Of a stretch of 64,000 bases of DNA, positions 1 to 8,511 are shown piece by piece. A program made the position numbers and the translations under genes. Each line of letters opens with the position of its first letter. Within the stretch, counting starts at the first letter, position 1. The stretch is from contig UCJD01000013.1 in NCBI GenBank assembly GCA_900472605.1, forward strand, positions 1-64,000, given 5' to 3'. The notes under the pieces are model-generated. The model ran no database searches, was not told where the DNA came from, and saw only the letters and a list, made by a program, of their open reading frames with translations. This DNA comes from Hyphomicrobiales bacterium. Lineage in GTDB: Bacteria; Pseudomonadota; Alphaproteobacteria; Rhizobiales; Rhizobiaceae.

Positions 1-432
1 CCTCCCTTTGTGGGAGGGGAGTTTTTGCCGTGGAATACCCCCCTCTGCCCTGCCGGGCATCTCCCCCTCAGGTGGGGAGATTGGCTGGGCTCAGCCGCTC
101 GCTCCAACCTGAATGTTCTGCGAAGGGCTCACTACGAGTCGATCTCCCCCCTTGAGGGGGAGATGCCCGGCAGGGCAGAGGGGGGTATCCCACATGCACA
201 AAGCCCACACGCCCCCTCTCAACCCCATCCCATCTCGCATTTGCGAAACATTTTACCGCAAGGCACAAGAAAATACTTTGAATACTATCGAAATCCGCGA
301 ATGGAGCATATATGACGCAGCGTGGCTTGCTGCACGCTTCCTCCCAGAGCGCCCCGCCGAGCCACCGCCGGCCCGTTTTTGACAACGGCTTTCAAAGGAA
401 AATACCCGGCGTCCACAACAGGAGGTACCAAA
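1..432. other. Intergenic region upstream of the sugar transporter, holding a palindromic repeat
   Basis: There is no convincing gene here; open frames in this stretch are short and follow the repeat. It contains a large inverted repeat (listed separately), a short hairpin near position 1 (CCTCCC / GGGAGG followed by a T-run) that could end a gene lying before the window, and the strong Shine-Dalgarno sequence of the transporter at about 419-425. Confidence 0.7.
33..190. repeat. Long inverted repeat, rhizobial intergenic palindrome type
   Basis: The arms at about 33-81 and 141-190 are reverse complements over roughly 48 bases with only a few differences. Each arm itself contains GC-rich sub-palindromes (CTCCCCCT...AGGGGGAG; CCCTGCCGGGC). 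About 60 bases separate the arms. The layout resembles the abundant intergenic mosaic palindromes of Rhizobiaceae (RIME-like). The family label is an inference; the inverted repeat is directly visible. Confidence 0.75.
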
Positions 433-1734
433 GTGGCCAGTATAACAACAAACAATGCTGCGAAGGCGTCCGCGTCGTCGTCTCCGGCAGCCAATTATCA
501 GTTTGCGCTCATTGCCCTGACATCGCTGTTCTTCATGTGGGGTTTCATCACCTGCCTGAACGACATTCTCGTCCCGCATCTGAAGAACGTCTTCCAGCTG
601 AACTACACGCAGTCCATGCTCATTCAGCTGTGCTTCTTCGGCGCCTATTTCATCGCTTCGCTGCCCTCGGGCGCGATCGTCAAGCGTATCGGCTATAAGT
701 GGGGCATCGTGCTCGGCCTGATCGTCGCCGCCATCGGCTGCGCGCTCTTCGTTCCGGCAGCAAGCTACCGCGTCTACGGCCTCTTCCTCGGCGCGCTCTT
801 CGTTCTGGCATGCGGCGTCACGCTGCTGCAGGTTGCGGCCAACCCCTATGTCACCGTTCTCGGCCCGCCGGATACCGCCGCCAGCCGCCTCACCATGACC
901 CAGGCCTTCAACGCGCTCGGCACGACGGTCGCGCCGATCTTCGGCGCCTTCCTGATCCTGTCGGCAGCGACCGCGGCCGTTTCCGGCGCCACGCCCGAAC
1001 AGCTCGACGCGATCAGGATCGCCGAAGCCGGCGCCGTGAAGTTCCCCTACATGCTGCTTGCAGCCGCCTTCCTGGTGCTCGCCGCCGTGTTCGCGGCCCT
1101 CAAGCTGCCGCAGGTCGAAGGCGATGAGGAGATCGAACCGATCGTCGGCGGTGGTTCTGCCTGGCAGTTCCGCCATCTCGTGCTCGGCGCCATCGGCATC
1201 TTCGTCTATGTCGGCGCCGAAGTCAGCATCGGCAGCTTCCTCGTCAACTTCATGAGCCAGCCCGACATCGCCGGCTTCTCCGAGGCCGACGCCGCCCACC
1301 ACGTCTCCTACTTCTGGGGTGGCGCCATGGTCGGGCGCTTCATCGGCGCCGTCGCCATGCGCTATGTCGACGACGGCAAGGCTCTGGCGTTCAACGCAGC
1401 CGCCGTCATCATCCTGCTGCTCGTCACCGTGTTCACGACCGGCCACACAGCCATGTGGGCGATCCTCGCGGTTGGCCTGTTCAACTCGATCATGTTCCCT
1501 ACGATCTTCTCGCTCGGCCTCTATGGCCTCGGCAAGTTCACCAGCCAGGGCTCCGGCATCCTGTGCCTGGCCATCGTCGGCGGCGCTCTCCTGCCTGTGC
1601 TCCAGGGCGTTCTTGCCGATACGATCGGCATCCACCTCGCCTTCCTGATGCCGATCGTATGCTACGCATACATCGTCTTCTACGGCCTCAAGGGTCACCG
1701 CCCGGTTGCCCATCAGGTTGCCAAGCACGCCTGA
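433..1734 (+). CDS. gluP: Sugar MFS transporter, FucP/GluP type
   Basis: This is a 433-residue inner-membrane protein of the major facilitator family, glucose/galactose (GluP) and fucose (FucP) proton symporter branch. The signature [18 protein letters not shown] lies at about residues 35-52, and about twelve hydrophobic segments follow. The chosen start is GTG at 433, which has AGGAGGT six to ten bases upstream; an in-frame GTG at 322 would add 37 non-hydrophobic residues and lacks such a site. The gene stands alone and ends in a terminator at about 1747. Hexose uptake is expected from the family, but the exact sugar cannot be read from sequence. The symbol is tentative. Confidence 0.85.
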   Translation: MASITTNNAAKASASSSPAANYQFALIALTSLFFMWGFITCLNDILVPHLKNVFQLNYTQSMLIQLCFFGAYFIASLPSGAIVKRIGYKWGIVLGLIVAAIGCALFVPAASYRVYGLFLGALFVLACGVTLLQVAANPYVTVLGPPDTAASRLTMTQAFNALGTTVAPIFGAFLILSAATAAVSGATPEQLDAIRIAEAGAVKFPYMLLAAAFLVLAAVFAALKLPQVEGDEEIEPIVGGGSAWQFRHLVLGAIGIFVYVGAEVSIGSFLVNFMSQPDIAGFSEADAAHHVSYFWGGAMVGRFIGAVAMRYVDDGKALAFNAAAVIILLLVTVFTTGHTAMWAILAVGLFNSIMFPTIFSLGLYGLGKFTSQGSGILCLAIVGGALLPVLQGVLADTIGIHLAFLMPIVCYAYIVFYGLKGHRPVAHQVAKHA

Positions 1735-1746
1735 TCGATAAAATCG

Positions 1747-1773
1747 CGCCCCGCCGCATTGGCGGGGCGTTTC
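1747..1773 (+). terminator. Rho-independent terminator after the sugar transporter
   Basis: A 9-bp GC-rich stem (CGCCCCGCC / GGCGGGGCG) with a 5-base loop is followed by TTT, 13 bases after the stop codon. Confidence 0.8.
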
Positions 1774-1837
1774 CACTCTTGCGCCATCACACACGTCTTG
1801 GCATGTTGCCGTGCAACAATAGGTGGAGAAACTGCCA

Positions 1838-2464
1838 ATGAAGGCCTTGCTACTGATCGACATCCAGAACGGGTTCTGCCCCGGCGGAAACCTCGCCGTT
1901 CCCGATGGCGACAAGGTGGTCCCGGTCGCCAACCGGCTGATCGCAAGCGACAGATACGACCTGATCGTCGCCTCGCAGGATTGGCATCCCGAAGGCCACG
2001 GCAGCTTCGCCTCCTCTCATGCAGGCAAACAACCCTTCGAACTTCACGAACTGTCAGGCAAGCCGCAGATGATGTGGCCGGACCATTGCGTCCAGGGCAC
2101 GAGGGATGCCGAACTGCATCCGGAGCTCAGGGTGCCCGAGATCGATGTGATCTTCCAGAAGGGCGAGAAGCACCACGTCGACAGCTACTCCGCCTTCCGC
2201 GACAACGACCGGGACGCCATCACCGGCCTTGCCGACTATCTAAAGGAACAGGGCGTCACCGAGCTCGACCTCTGCGGCCTCGCGACCGACTACTGCGTCA
2301 AGTTCTCGGCACTCGATGCGCTCGAAATGCTCCCCGGCGTCAAGGTGCGCTTCATCGAGGACGCCAGCCGCGGCATCACGCCAGAGGGCGTGGCCGAGGC
2401 GATCAAGGAGATGCGCGAAAGCGGCATCGACATCGTCACCAGCGAACAGCTGATCGGCGACTAG
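1838..2464 (+). CDS. pncA: Nicotinamidase (pyrazinamidase)
   Basis: A 208-residue cysteine hydrolase of the isochorismatase fold that deamidates nicotinamide to nicotinate in NAD salvage. The catalytic triad is visible as Asp8 (LLIDIQNGF), Lys108 (FQKGEK) and Cys153 (GLATDYCVK). The metal ligands are Asp48 and His50 (QDWHPEGH) and His83 (PDHCVQGT). The length fits E. coli-type PncA. ATG 1838 is chosen because AGGTGGAG lies about ten bases upstream; the GTG at 1823 sits inside that site. Its stop codon lies in the edge of the inverted repeat at 2463-2526, which separates it from the convergent DUF2164 gene. Confidence 0.95.
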   Translation: MKALLLIDIQNGFCPGGNLAVPDGDKVVPVANRLIASDRYDLIVASQDWHPEGHGSFASSHAGKQPFELHELSGKPQMMWPDHCVQGTRDAELHPELRVPEIDVIFQKGEKHHVDSYSAFRDNDRDAITGLADYLKEQGVTELDLCGLATDYCVKFSALDALEMLPGVKVRFIEDASRGITPEGVAEAIKEMRESGIDIVTSEQLIGD

Positions 2465-2526
2465 AGCAATTCCAGCAAAAGTGCAGCGCGGTTTTGCGTC
2501 CGGAATTACGTAATAACAAATGCTCT
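2463..2526. repeat. Hairpin repeat between two convergent genes
   Basis: The ends are AGAGCA and TGCTCT. Inner arms are AATTCC/GGAATT (2468-2473 and 2502-2507) and GCAAAA/TTTTGC (2475-2480 and 2492-2497). The two ends supply the TAG stop of both flanking convergent genes. A 12-base piece of the left end (CTAGAGCAATTC) recurs at about 17437 before ligA. It probably acts as a shared transcript end; a family assignment would need a genome-wide repeat search. Confidence 0.6.
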
Positions 2527-2776
2527 AATCGCCCGCCTCGCGCTGCAACTGATAGACATCGTCCGAAAAGTCATCGATGCGCCGCGCCAGCGCCGCCTGC
2601 GCGTCGTCGATACCTTGCCGGTAATAGGCAGCGCCCACTTCCTTGGCAAAGAAATCAAGCACCAGCTCGGCTTTCAACAGGCCGATCGGCTGGTCGAGTT
2701 CGCGGTCGAAGTGGTGTTGGATGCGCGCGATCAGCGCCGCCTTCTCATCCTTGGAAAATTCGATCGATTTCATCAT
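2525..2776 (-). CDS. DUF2164 family small protein
   Basis: An 83-residue (or 82 if the second ATG is used) soluble protein. It matches my memory of DUF2164: an N-terminal basic/acidic helix (FSKDEKAALIARIQHHF), then a conserved block around LVLDFFAKEVGAAYYRQG, and an Asp-rich tail. The function of the family is unknown. GAGGGGGG lies just upstream of the two tandem ATG codons. It is convergent with pncA and shares its hairpin repeat. Confidence 0.75.
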   Translation of the reverse strand: MMKSIEFSKDEKAALIARIQHHFDRELDQPIGLLKAELVLDFFAKEVGAAYYRQGIDDAQAALARRIDDFSDDVYQLQREAGD

Positions 2777-2918
2777 CCCCCCTCATTGGCTTCCCGGCTA
2801 CACTTCACGGCCAGACTGGCACCGTTCAGCGAAATAGATCGGTCAATCAAGGAAATTCGTTTGCAGCTGTTGCCGCCTCCCCTTAGAGGGGTTCCAAATT
2901 CCAGGAGGATGATCGCCG

Positions 2919-3635
2919 ATGTCACGCGCGAATTTCACCGACGGCCTGCGCGGCGGTTTCCCCATTGCGCTGGCGTCTGCCCCGTTTGGCGCGCTGTTCG
3001 GCGCCTTGGCCGCCGATCACGGTATGTCGCTCTTCGAACTCACCTTCATGAGCGCCACCGTCTATGCCGGCGCCAGCCAGATGGTCGGCCTGGAGCTTTT
3101 CGGCCACGACGTTCAGGCATGGCTGATCGTCGCCTCGATCCTCGCCGTCAACTTCCGCCACGTGCTCTATTCGGCGGCGATCGCGCCCTACATCAAGCAT
3201 TTCACCAAGCTGCAGAAGTTCTTCACCTTCTTCCTGCTCGTCGATCCGCAATTCGCCGAAACGGTCAAGCGTGGCGAAGCCGGAAAGCCGGTGACCTTCG
3301 CCTGGTATCTCGGCTTCGGCCTGATCATCTACATCCCCTGGACCCTTGTCAGCCTGCTCGGGGGCATCCTCGGTCACTATATCGGCGACCCGAAGGCAAT
3401 CGGCCTCGATATCCTGCTGCCGGCCTATTTCCTCGGCATCGTTCTCGATTTCCGCCACCGCGACAACTTCATACCCGTGGCCGCGGTCAGCGCCATCGCA
3501 TCGGTCGTCGCCTATCACTATGTCGGCTCGCCCTGGCATGTGAGCCTTGGCGCTGCCGCCGGCATCCTGCTTGCCGCCCTGTTCCCGCCGCCACCGACGG
3601 CGCAGGAACTCGAATCCGATCTGCACGAGGTGTGA
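2919..3635 (+). CDS. azlC: AzlC family branched-chain amino acid exporter, large subunit
   Basis: A 238-residue multi-pass membrane protein with the AzlC hallmarks: an N-terminal DGLRGGFPIALASAPFGALF segment and a following SATVYAGASQMV segment. AzlC and AzlD together form a two-component exporter (BrnFE-like) for branched-chain amino acids or related compounds. AGGAGG lies about 12 bases before the ATG. The stop codon is one base ahead of the azlD start, so the two are translationally coupled. Substrate is inferred from the family only. Confidence 0.9.
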   Translation: MSRANFTDGLRGGFPIALASAPFGALFGALAADHGMSLFELTFMSATVYAGASQMVGLELFGHDVQAWLIVASILAVNFRHVLYSAAIAPYIKHFTKLQKFFTFFLLVDPQFAETVKRGEAGKPVTFAWYLGFGLIIYIPWTLVSLLGGILGHYIGDPKAIGLDILLPAYFLGIVLDFRHRDNFIPVAAVSAIASVVAYHYVGSPWHVSLGAAAGILLAALFPPPPTAQELESDLHEV

Positions 3636-3636
3636 C

Positions 3637-3945
3637 GTGACCTTCGATCCCCACATGCTGCTGATCATCCTGGCGGCCGCCGTCGCAACCTATGCAACGC
3701 GCATCGGCGGCTACATCCTGATTACCACGATGAAGCGCATTCCGCCGCGCATGGAGGCGGCTCTCGCCGCCGTGCCGGCCGCGGTCTTGACCACGCTCGT
3801 CGCACCCGCCTTCTTCACCGGCGGCTGGGAAACCAAGCTGGCGCTCGTCGTTGCCCTGCTCGTCGGCCTGCGCGTCTCGCACACATGGATGCTGCTCGCC
3901 GCCTGGGCGGTCGTCATGGCCTGGCGCCACACGATCGGCGGCTGA
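3637..3945 (+). CDS. azlD: AzlD family branched-chain amino acid exporter, small subunit
   Basis: A 102-residue, three- to four-helix membrane protein with the AzlD pattern: YATRIGGYIL near the N-terminus, then RMEAALAAVPAAVLTTLVAP, and a final WRHTIGG. It is the small partner of AzlC. The start is the GTG at 3637, immediately after the azlC stop; the frame is open further upstream but runs inside azlC and gives an Arg/Pro-rich peptide unlike the family. The length is typical for AzlD. Confidence 0.88.
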   Translation: MTFDPHMLLIILAAAVATYATRIGGYILITTMKRIPPRMEAALAAVPAAVLTTLVAPAFFTGGWETKLALVVALLVGLRVSHTWMLLAAWAVVMAWRHTIGG

Positions 3946-3991
3946 CGCGGCGACCGATCAAACGGTCGCCGCCGCAGAACTTCGATAGCTC

Positions 3992-5827
3992 TCAGTATTC
4001 CAGCGGCAGCGTCGCATTCTCCAGCCACGCCTTGACTTCGTGGTCATGGATCAGCGGCATCAGCGCTTCACGAGTCTTCACGTGATAGTCGTTGAACCAA
4101 TGCAACTCGTCATGGGTGAGCAATTCGGGAATGACGAGGTTGCGGTCGATCGGGCAGAAGGTCAGCGTCTCGAAGCTCAACACCGGCATGTCGCCGCCCT
4201 CGACCGCTTCGGCATCGCGCACATAGATCAGGTTCTCGATGCGGATACCGAAGGCGCCCGGCCGGTAGTAGCCCGGCTCGTTGGACAGGATCATCCCCGG
4301 CAGAAGCTCCTGCGTCGACATTCTGGAGATCCGCTGCGGACCCTCGTGAACCGAGAGATAGGAGCCGACGCCGTGACCGGTGCCATGCCCGAAATCGGCC
4401 CCTGCCCGCCACAGCGCGATGCGCGCCAGCGGATCGAGATCGCAACCACGTGTGCCCTTCGGGAACCGCGCCGTGCTGATCTGGATCATCCCCTTCAGCA
4501 CCAGCGTGAAAAACCGCTTCTGCTCTTCCGAAACCGTGCCGACGCCCACCGTGCGGGTGATATCGGTGGTGCCGTTGATGTATTGCGCGCCGGAATCGAT
4601 CAGGAACAGCTCGCCCGCCTCGAGCTTGCGGTTGCTCTCGGTCGTCACCCGGTAGTGCATGATCGCCGCGTGCGGTCCGGCACCCGAGATCGTGTCGAAG
4701 GAAATGTCCTTCAGTGGGTTCTGCATGCTCTGCCCGACCTTGGCGCGCGCCGCCTCGAGCGTCTCGGCGACCTCGATCTCGCTGACCGTGCCGGGCTTGG
4801 TCTGCGCCAGCCAGCACAGGAACTCGACCATCGCCGCACCATCCTGAAGATGCGCTGCCGCCGAACCGTTGATCTCGACGCTGTTCTTCACCGCCCGCGG
4901 CAGCTTCGCCGGATCGTTGCCCTCGACCACGACACCGCCTGCCGCGCGGATGATGCTGGCAAGCCCGTAGGAGGTGAGATCGGGATCGACCAGCACCCGG
5001 CCGCCATCCCTGGACACCGCCGAAAGCGTCTCCTCGAGCGCCGATGGAGGTAGCTGCGCGCACATCTGCGCCAGATAGGCCTCCTGCTCGATCCCGGTCT
5101 TGCGCTTGTCGAGAAACAGGTCGGCCTTGCCGTCGGCGTAGATGATGGCGCGGGCCAGCGGATGCGGCGTGTGCGGCACATCGGCGCCGCGAATATTGAA
5201 GATCCAGGCGACCGACGACGGATCGGCGATCAGAACGGCCTTGATATCCTTGGCCTTAAGATCGGCCGCGATCTTGGCGATCTTCTCATCGGCGAGAGTA
5301 CCCGCCTGCGCCACGTTCTGGATGGCCACGGCGCCCAGCGGCTCCTGCGGCCGGTCGGCCCAGAGCCTGTCGAGCGGATTGTGGGGAAGGATGACCAGCG
5401 AGCCACTGATCGCGTCCAGCGCCTTTTCCAGCCGCTTGACCTCGGCGCCAGAGTGCAGCCACGGATCGATCCCGAGCCGCAGCCCCTTGGCGCCGTGATT
5501 GCCGAGCCACAGATGCGGCGGCTCGTTGACGAGGTCGCCACCCGTAAACACCGAACCGTCCACTTGCTCGGCGAGCTGCGTCACATAGCGGCCGTCGACG
5601 AACACGATCGCTTGCGAGCGCGTCACCAGCGCCATGCCGGCCGAACCGGTAAAGCCCGTCAGCCACGCCAGCCGCTCCGAACATGCCGGCACATATTCGC
5701 CGTTGAACTCGTCCGCCCTGGGGACAAGAAAGGCGTCGATGCCCAAATCGTCGAAACTTGCACGCAGCGCAGAGGTGCGATCGCGGCCGAATTGTGGCGT
5801 GGAGGTGACGTCGAAAGACTGGTACAT
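3992..5827 (-). CDS. Xaa-Pro aminopeptidase (aminopeptidase P, M24 family, long three-domain form)
   Basis: About 611 residues, close to the long eukaryote-like aminopeptidase P form with two creatinase-like N-terminal domains and a C-terminal pita-bread catalytic domain. Metal-binding segments of M24B are visible: LIDSGAQYINGTTDITRT (two Asp), GHGTGHGVGSYLSVHEGP (His), LSNEPGYY (Glu) and IRIENL (Glu). It removes N-terminal residues that precede proline and is cytosolic, as no signal peptide is present. ATG 5827 is preferred; a TTG at 5833 gives two more residues. It is convergent with azlCD and ends 46 bases from it. Confidence 0.92.
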   Translation of the reverse strand: MYQSFDVTSTPQFGRDRTSALRASFDDLGIDAFLVPRADEFNGEYVPACSERLAWLTGFTGSAGMALVTRSQAIVFVDGRYVTQLAEQVDGSVFTGGDLVNEPPHLWLGNHGAKGLRLGIDPWLHSGAEVKRLEKALDAISGSLVILPHNPLDRLWADRPQEPLGAVAIQNVAQAGTLADEKIAKIAADLKAKDIKAVLIADPSSVAWIFNIRGADVPHTPHPLARAIIYADGKADLFLDKRKTGIEQEAYLAQMCAQLPPSALEETLSAVSRDGGRVLVDPDLTSYGLASIIRAAGGVVVEGNDPAKLPRAVKNSVEINGSAAAHLQDGAAMVEFLCWLAQTKPGTVSEIEVAETLEAARAKVGQSMQNPLKDISFDTISGAGPHAAIMHYRVTTESNRKLEAGELFLIDSGAQYINGTTDITRTVGVGTVSEEQKRFFTLVLKGMIQISTARFPKGTRGCDLDPLARIALWRAGADFGHGTGHGVGSYLSVHEGPQRISRMSTQELLPGMILSNEPGYYRPGAFGIRIENLIYVRDAEAVEGGDMPVLSFETLTFCPIDRNLVIPELLTHDELHWFNDYHVKTREALMPLIHDHEVKAWLENATLPLEY

Positions 5828-5976
5828 GCTCAAAAACCTGATGTTTGTTCCGAATCCGGCAGGCCGAATGGCCGCTATGTTATCGGAATTTCACGCGAAC
5901 GGGAGAAAAATGGAGAGAGCCCGTCAGCCGAAAGCCGCGTAATATTTGGGCGGAAATGAGGCGCAATTTGCCGGCT

Positions 5977-5992
5977 TGGCACGCTTTATGCA
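5977..5992 (+). promoter_or_regulatory. Sigma-54-like promoter ahead of the 49-residue gene
   Basis: The sequence TGGCACG-N4-ATGCA carries the GG (-24) and GC (-12) doublets at the right spacing. Only one base departs from the consensus TGGCACG-N4-TTGCA. It lies about 110 bases ahead of the small ORF at 6102. It is a single match found by eye, and an enhancer site was not found. Confidence 0.45.
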
Positions 5993-6101
5993 TTGGCTGC
6001 ATGGCTCCCATGAGACAAACCCTCTGCCTCGATTTTTTCAATCGGTTATAAGGCACTCATCGAATGGTTCAAAGTGAACCGGAAACAAAAGGAATTTTGA
6101 A

Positions 6102-6251
6102 ATGACTGCCTCTCTGTCGCGCTCCGCTTACAGCAGCCCGGTACAGGCTGGCGAGCGCCAGACCGTCCGTCATGTCATCGGCGCTCGTCGCCCGCTGAAC
6201 GAAGGCCCCCGCACCATTCTGGGCGGCGCCGCAAGAAGCTACGCATTCTGA
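6102..6251 (+). CDS. Small basic protein of 49 residues, function unknown
   Basis: The ORF starts at ATG 6102 with AAAGGAA 9-14 bases upstream and ends at TGA 6249. The product is hydrophilic and arginine-rich (7 Arg), without Cys or a membrane segment. The centre reads RQTVRHVIGARRPLNEGPRT. It is bounded by its own candidate sigma-54-like promoter and by a strong terminator at 6368-6400, so it looks like an independent transcript. I do not recognise the family. It could be a small nucleic-acid-binding or stress protein, but that is not supported by any motif. Confidence 0.55.
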   Translation: MTASLSRSAYSSPVQAGERQTVRHVIGARRPLNEGPRTILGGAARSYAF

Positions 6252-6367
6252 GCAACGCGCCGCTCCGCTCTCCTCCTCCCTCACCGGAACGGCGATCAGA
6301 ATAAGTAGACGTCTGCTTGAGCACTCCTCCTCATCAAGCTCGCAGACATGATCGGGAAACCGGTCAC

Positions 6368-6400
6368 AAGGCGGTGCCATTGGCGCCGCCTTTTCTTTTT
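6368..6400 (+). terminator. Rho-independent terminator after the 49-residue gene
   Basis: The stem GGCGGTGCC / GGCGCCGCC (one G-T type mismatch, 3-base loop) is followed by TTTTCTTTTT. Confidence 0.75.
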
Positions 6401-6423
6401 CCCCATGCAGCAATCGGCGCGCA

Positions 6424-6465
6424 CAATAAAAACCCGAGGCCATGAAGACGCTCGGGTTTTTATTG
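6424..6465 (-). terminator. Bidirectional terminator downstream of prmA
   Basis: A perfect inverted repeat CAATAAAAACCCGAG / CTCGGGTTTTTATTG with a 12-base loop gives T-runs on both strands. It lies 24 bases past the prmA stop. Confidence 0.85.
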
Positions 6466-6488
6466 TGGGATCGAAGAGGATGCCGGTT

Positions 6489-7367
6489 TTACGGACGGTC
6501 GAGATGGATCGTCACCCAGCCATTGCGCCAGATGGTGCGCACATGCCTCAGATGCGCGCCATTATAGGCCGCCAGCACCTTCCAGCGCTGCGCCGCCAGA
6601 ATGCCCGAAAGGATCACCGACCCGCCCGGCGCCAGATGCGTGACGAGCTGCGGCGCCATCTTGATCAGCGGTCGCGCCAGAATGTTGGCGATGATGAGAT
6701 CGAACGGACCATGGTTCGAAAACGCCGTCGAATGAAACCCGGGCGCCGTCTCGGTGACAATACCGGACGCGATGCCGTTGCGGCGCACGTTTTCGGCCGC
6801 GACACGGGTGGCGATCGGATCGATGTCGGTGGCGAGAACCGGAATGTTCTTCAGCTTGCGCACGGCGATCGCCAGAACGCCGCTGCCGGTGCCGAGATCG
6901 AGCGCGTTGCGCACCCGGCGCGAGCGCACCACCCGGTCGATGACCTCGAGGCAGCCCGCCGTCGTGCCGTGGTGGCCGGTGCCGAAGGCCTGGCCGGCAT
7001 CGATCTCGATGGCGATATCGCCGGAGCGCACCTTGTCGCGGTCATGCGACCCGTGCACCAGAAAGCGCCCCGCCCGAACCGGCTTCAACCCCTCGAGCGA
7101 CTTCGCCACCCAGTCGACATCGGGAATGACCTCGCGCTCGACCGCCATATCGGGAAACGCTTCGGAAAGCGCCGCCTCGACGCGAACGCGGACGTCGTCC
7201 TCGTCGGCGAGCATCATGTAGACGGAGGCTTCCCAGATGTCCTTCTTCTCGTCGATTTCGGTGGTGGCGATGGCGAAGTCTTCTTCGCCGAACACGTCTG
7301 ACAAAAGGTCGAGCACTTCCCCGGCCAGCACTTCTGTCGTCGTCACATAGAGGCGGATTTCACTCAA
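6489..7367 (-). CDS. prmA: Ribosomal protein L11 methyltransferase
   Basis: A 292-residue SAM-dependent methyltransferase that trimethylates ribosomal protein L11 on lysines and its N-terminus. The SAM motif I is ALDLGTGSGVLAIAV, preceded by the PrmA-type substrate segment IDAGQAFGTGHHGTT. The motif IV region is FDLIIANILARPL, the NxL variant typical of PrmA. The start appears to be TTG at 7367, giving MSEIRLYVTTTE, which matches the N-terminus expected for rhizobial PrmA. It lies 15 bases after the flavin monooxygenase gene and may be cotranscribed with it. Confidence 0.93.
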   Translation of the reverse strand: MSEIRLYVTTTEVLAGEVLDLLSDVFGEEDFAIATTEIDEKKDIWEASVYMMLADEDDVRVRVEAALSEAFPDMAVEREVIPDVDWVAKSLEGLKPVRAGRFLVHGSHDRDKVRSGDIAIEIDAGQAFGTGHHGTTAGCLEVIDRVVRSRRVRNALDLGTGSGVLAIAVRKLKNIPVLATDIDPIATRVAAENVRRNGIASGIVTETAPGFHSTAFSNHGPFDLIIANILARPLIKMAPQLVTHLAPGGSVILSGILAAQRWKVLAAYNGAHLRHVRTIWRNGWVTIHLDRP

Positions 7368-7382
7368 GGTCGGTCTTTCCCG

Positions 7383-8507
7383 TTACAACGCGCCGTCGAT
7401 CCACGGCGGCGGCGGCGTGTCGTATCCCGCAACGCCGGTCAGCAATCTTCGTTGGAATGCAGGTAGTCTAAAAAGCACCGGCACCGCAAGGTTTCGGATC
7501 GAAATTGCCAGTCGATTGCGCATCGCAATCAGCGCCGTCAGCTGCCTGGTCTGTTTCAACACCGTCTTGACCGCCGGCAGCCGCAGCCGGCTGTACTCGC
7601 CCTCGCGGCCCTCGGAAATCAGATAGGCGAGCCAGCAGGCATCCTCGATCCCGAGGTTCATGCCGCGCGCACCGGCTGGCGAATGGATGTGCGCCGCGTC
7701 GCCCGCCAGAAACACATTGCCCTTCGCCATCGTCTCGACATGGCGGAAGTGAATGCGAAACTCCGAGGCCCAGAGGCGCTCCGCCACCGGCGCGGGATGC
7801 ACGATCTTCGTCTCGAAATCCGGCAGCGTCGAGATGAACCGCAAGACGTCGCGCTCGACCGGAAGCCTGCCGATCATGCCGGGATCGAAGAGCTGCATCT
7901 CGAAGAAATGCGGATCGATCTCTCGCTTGTAGCGAAAGTCGGCGAGATAGAAGCTGCTCTCCAGCGCCTCACCCGGAAAGCCGATGCCGACAGCCTTGCG
8001 CACCACCGAATGCGCGCCATCGGCACCGATGACGATATCGAACGTCGCCGTCTCGACCGTCCCGTCAGGCCTGCGCAGCGTGACGACGGGCTTGGCATCG
8101 CCGGATACCTTCTCGATCGCGGTCTGCCATTCGGGATCGACCTCGTAATCATCGAGCTTGCTCAGGAGCAGCCGTTCGGTGTGTCCCTGCGCCAGCGCAT
8201 AAATGGCGCTGAAGCGCCCCGGCAGCTTCGTCGTGTCGACCGTCGCCAGGCGATTCCCCCAGGAGGTCGCGCGAAACTGCGCGATCTGCTGCGCCTCCTG
8301 CAGGATGGCATCCGTCACCCGTGACGGACCAAGCAGCGTCAGTGTCCGGGCATTGACGCCCAATGCCCTGCTTTCGGCAAGTGGAACGGGCCCGACGTCA
8401 TTGTCGACGACACGCGGGCGAAAGCCGCGTCGGGCGAGTTCGAGGGCAACAGTAAGACCGGTCGTGCCGGCGCCTGCAATCAGAATGCTGCGATGCCCCG
8501 GCGCCAT
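7383..8507 (-). CDS. FAD-dependent monooxygenase (PHBH/UbiH-type fold)
   Basis: A 374-residue class A flavoprotein monooxygenase. The three fold motifs are in order: GAGTTG near residue 12 for the FAD dinucleotide, GADGAHSVVRKAVG in the middle (the DG motif), and FLAGDAAHIHSPAGARGMN at about 265-285 (the GD motif). It would hydroxylate an aromatic or polyketide-like substrate with NAD(P)H; the substrate cannot be told. The ATG at 8507 lies four bases after the SCO1 stop, so SCO1, this gene and prmA probably form one minus-strand transcript. Confidence 0.85.
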   Translation of the reverse strand: MAPGHRSILIAGAGTTGLTVALELARRGFRPRVVDNDVGPVPLAESRALGVNARTLTLLGPSRVTDAILQEAQQIAQFRATSWGNRLATVDTTKLPGRFSAIYALAQGHTERLLLSKLDDYEVDPEWQTAIEKVSGDAKPVVTLRRPDGTVETATFDIVIGADGAHSVVRKAVGIGFPGEALESSFYLADFRYKREIDPHFFEMQLFDPGMIGRLPVERDVLRFISTLPDFETKIVHPAPVAERLWASEFRIHFRHVETMAKGNVFLAGDAAHIHSPAGARGMNLGIEDACWLAYLISEGREGEYSRLRLPAVKTVLKQTRQLTALIAMRNRLAISIRNLAVPVLFRLPAFQRRLLTGVAGYDTPPPPWIDGAL

Positions 8508-8511
8508 GACG

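Noticed and set aside
253..1932. Long minus-strand frame opposite the sugar transporter
   Set aside because: It is an antisense shadow created by GC-rich codon bias; its translation is Arg/Gly/Glu-rich with no recognisable fold, and the plus-strand gene is clear.
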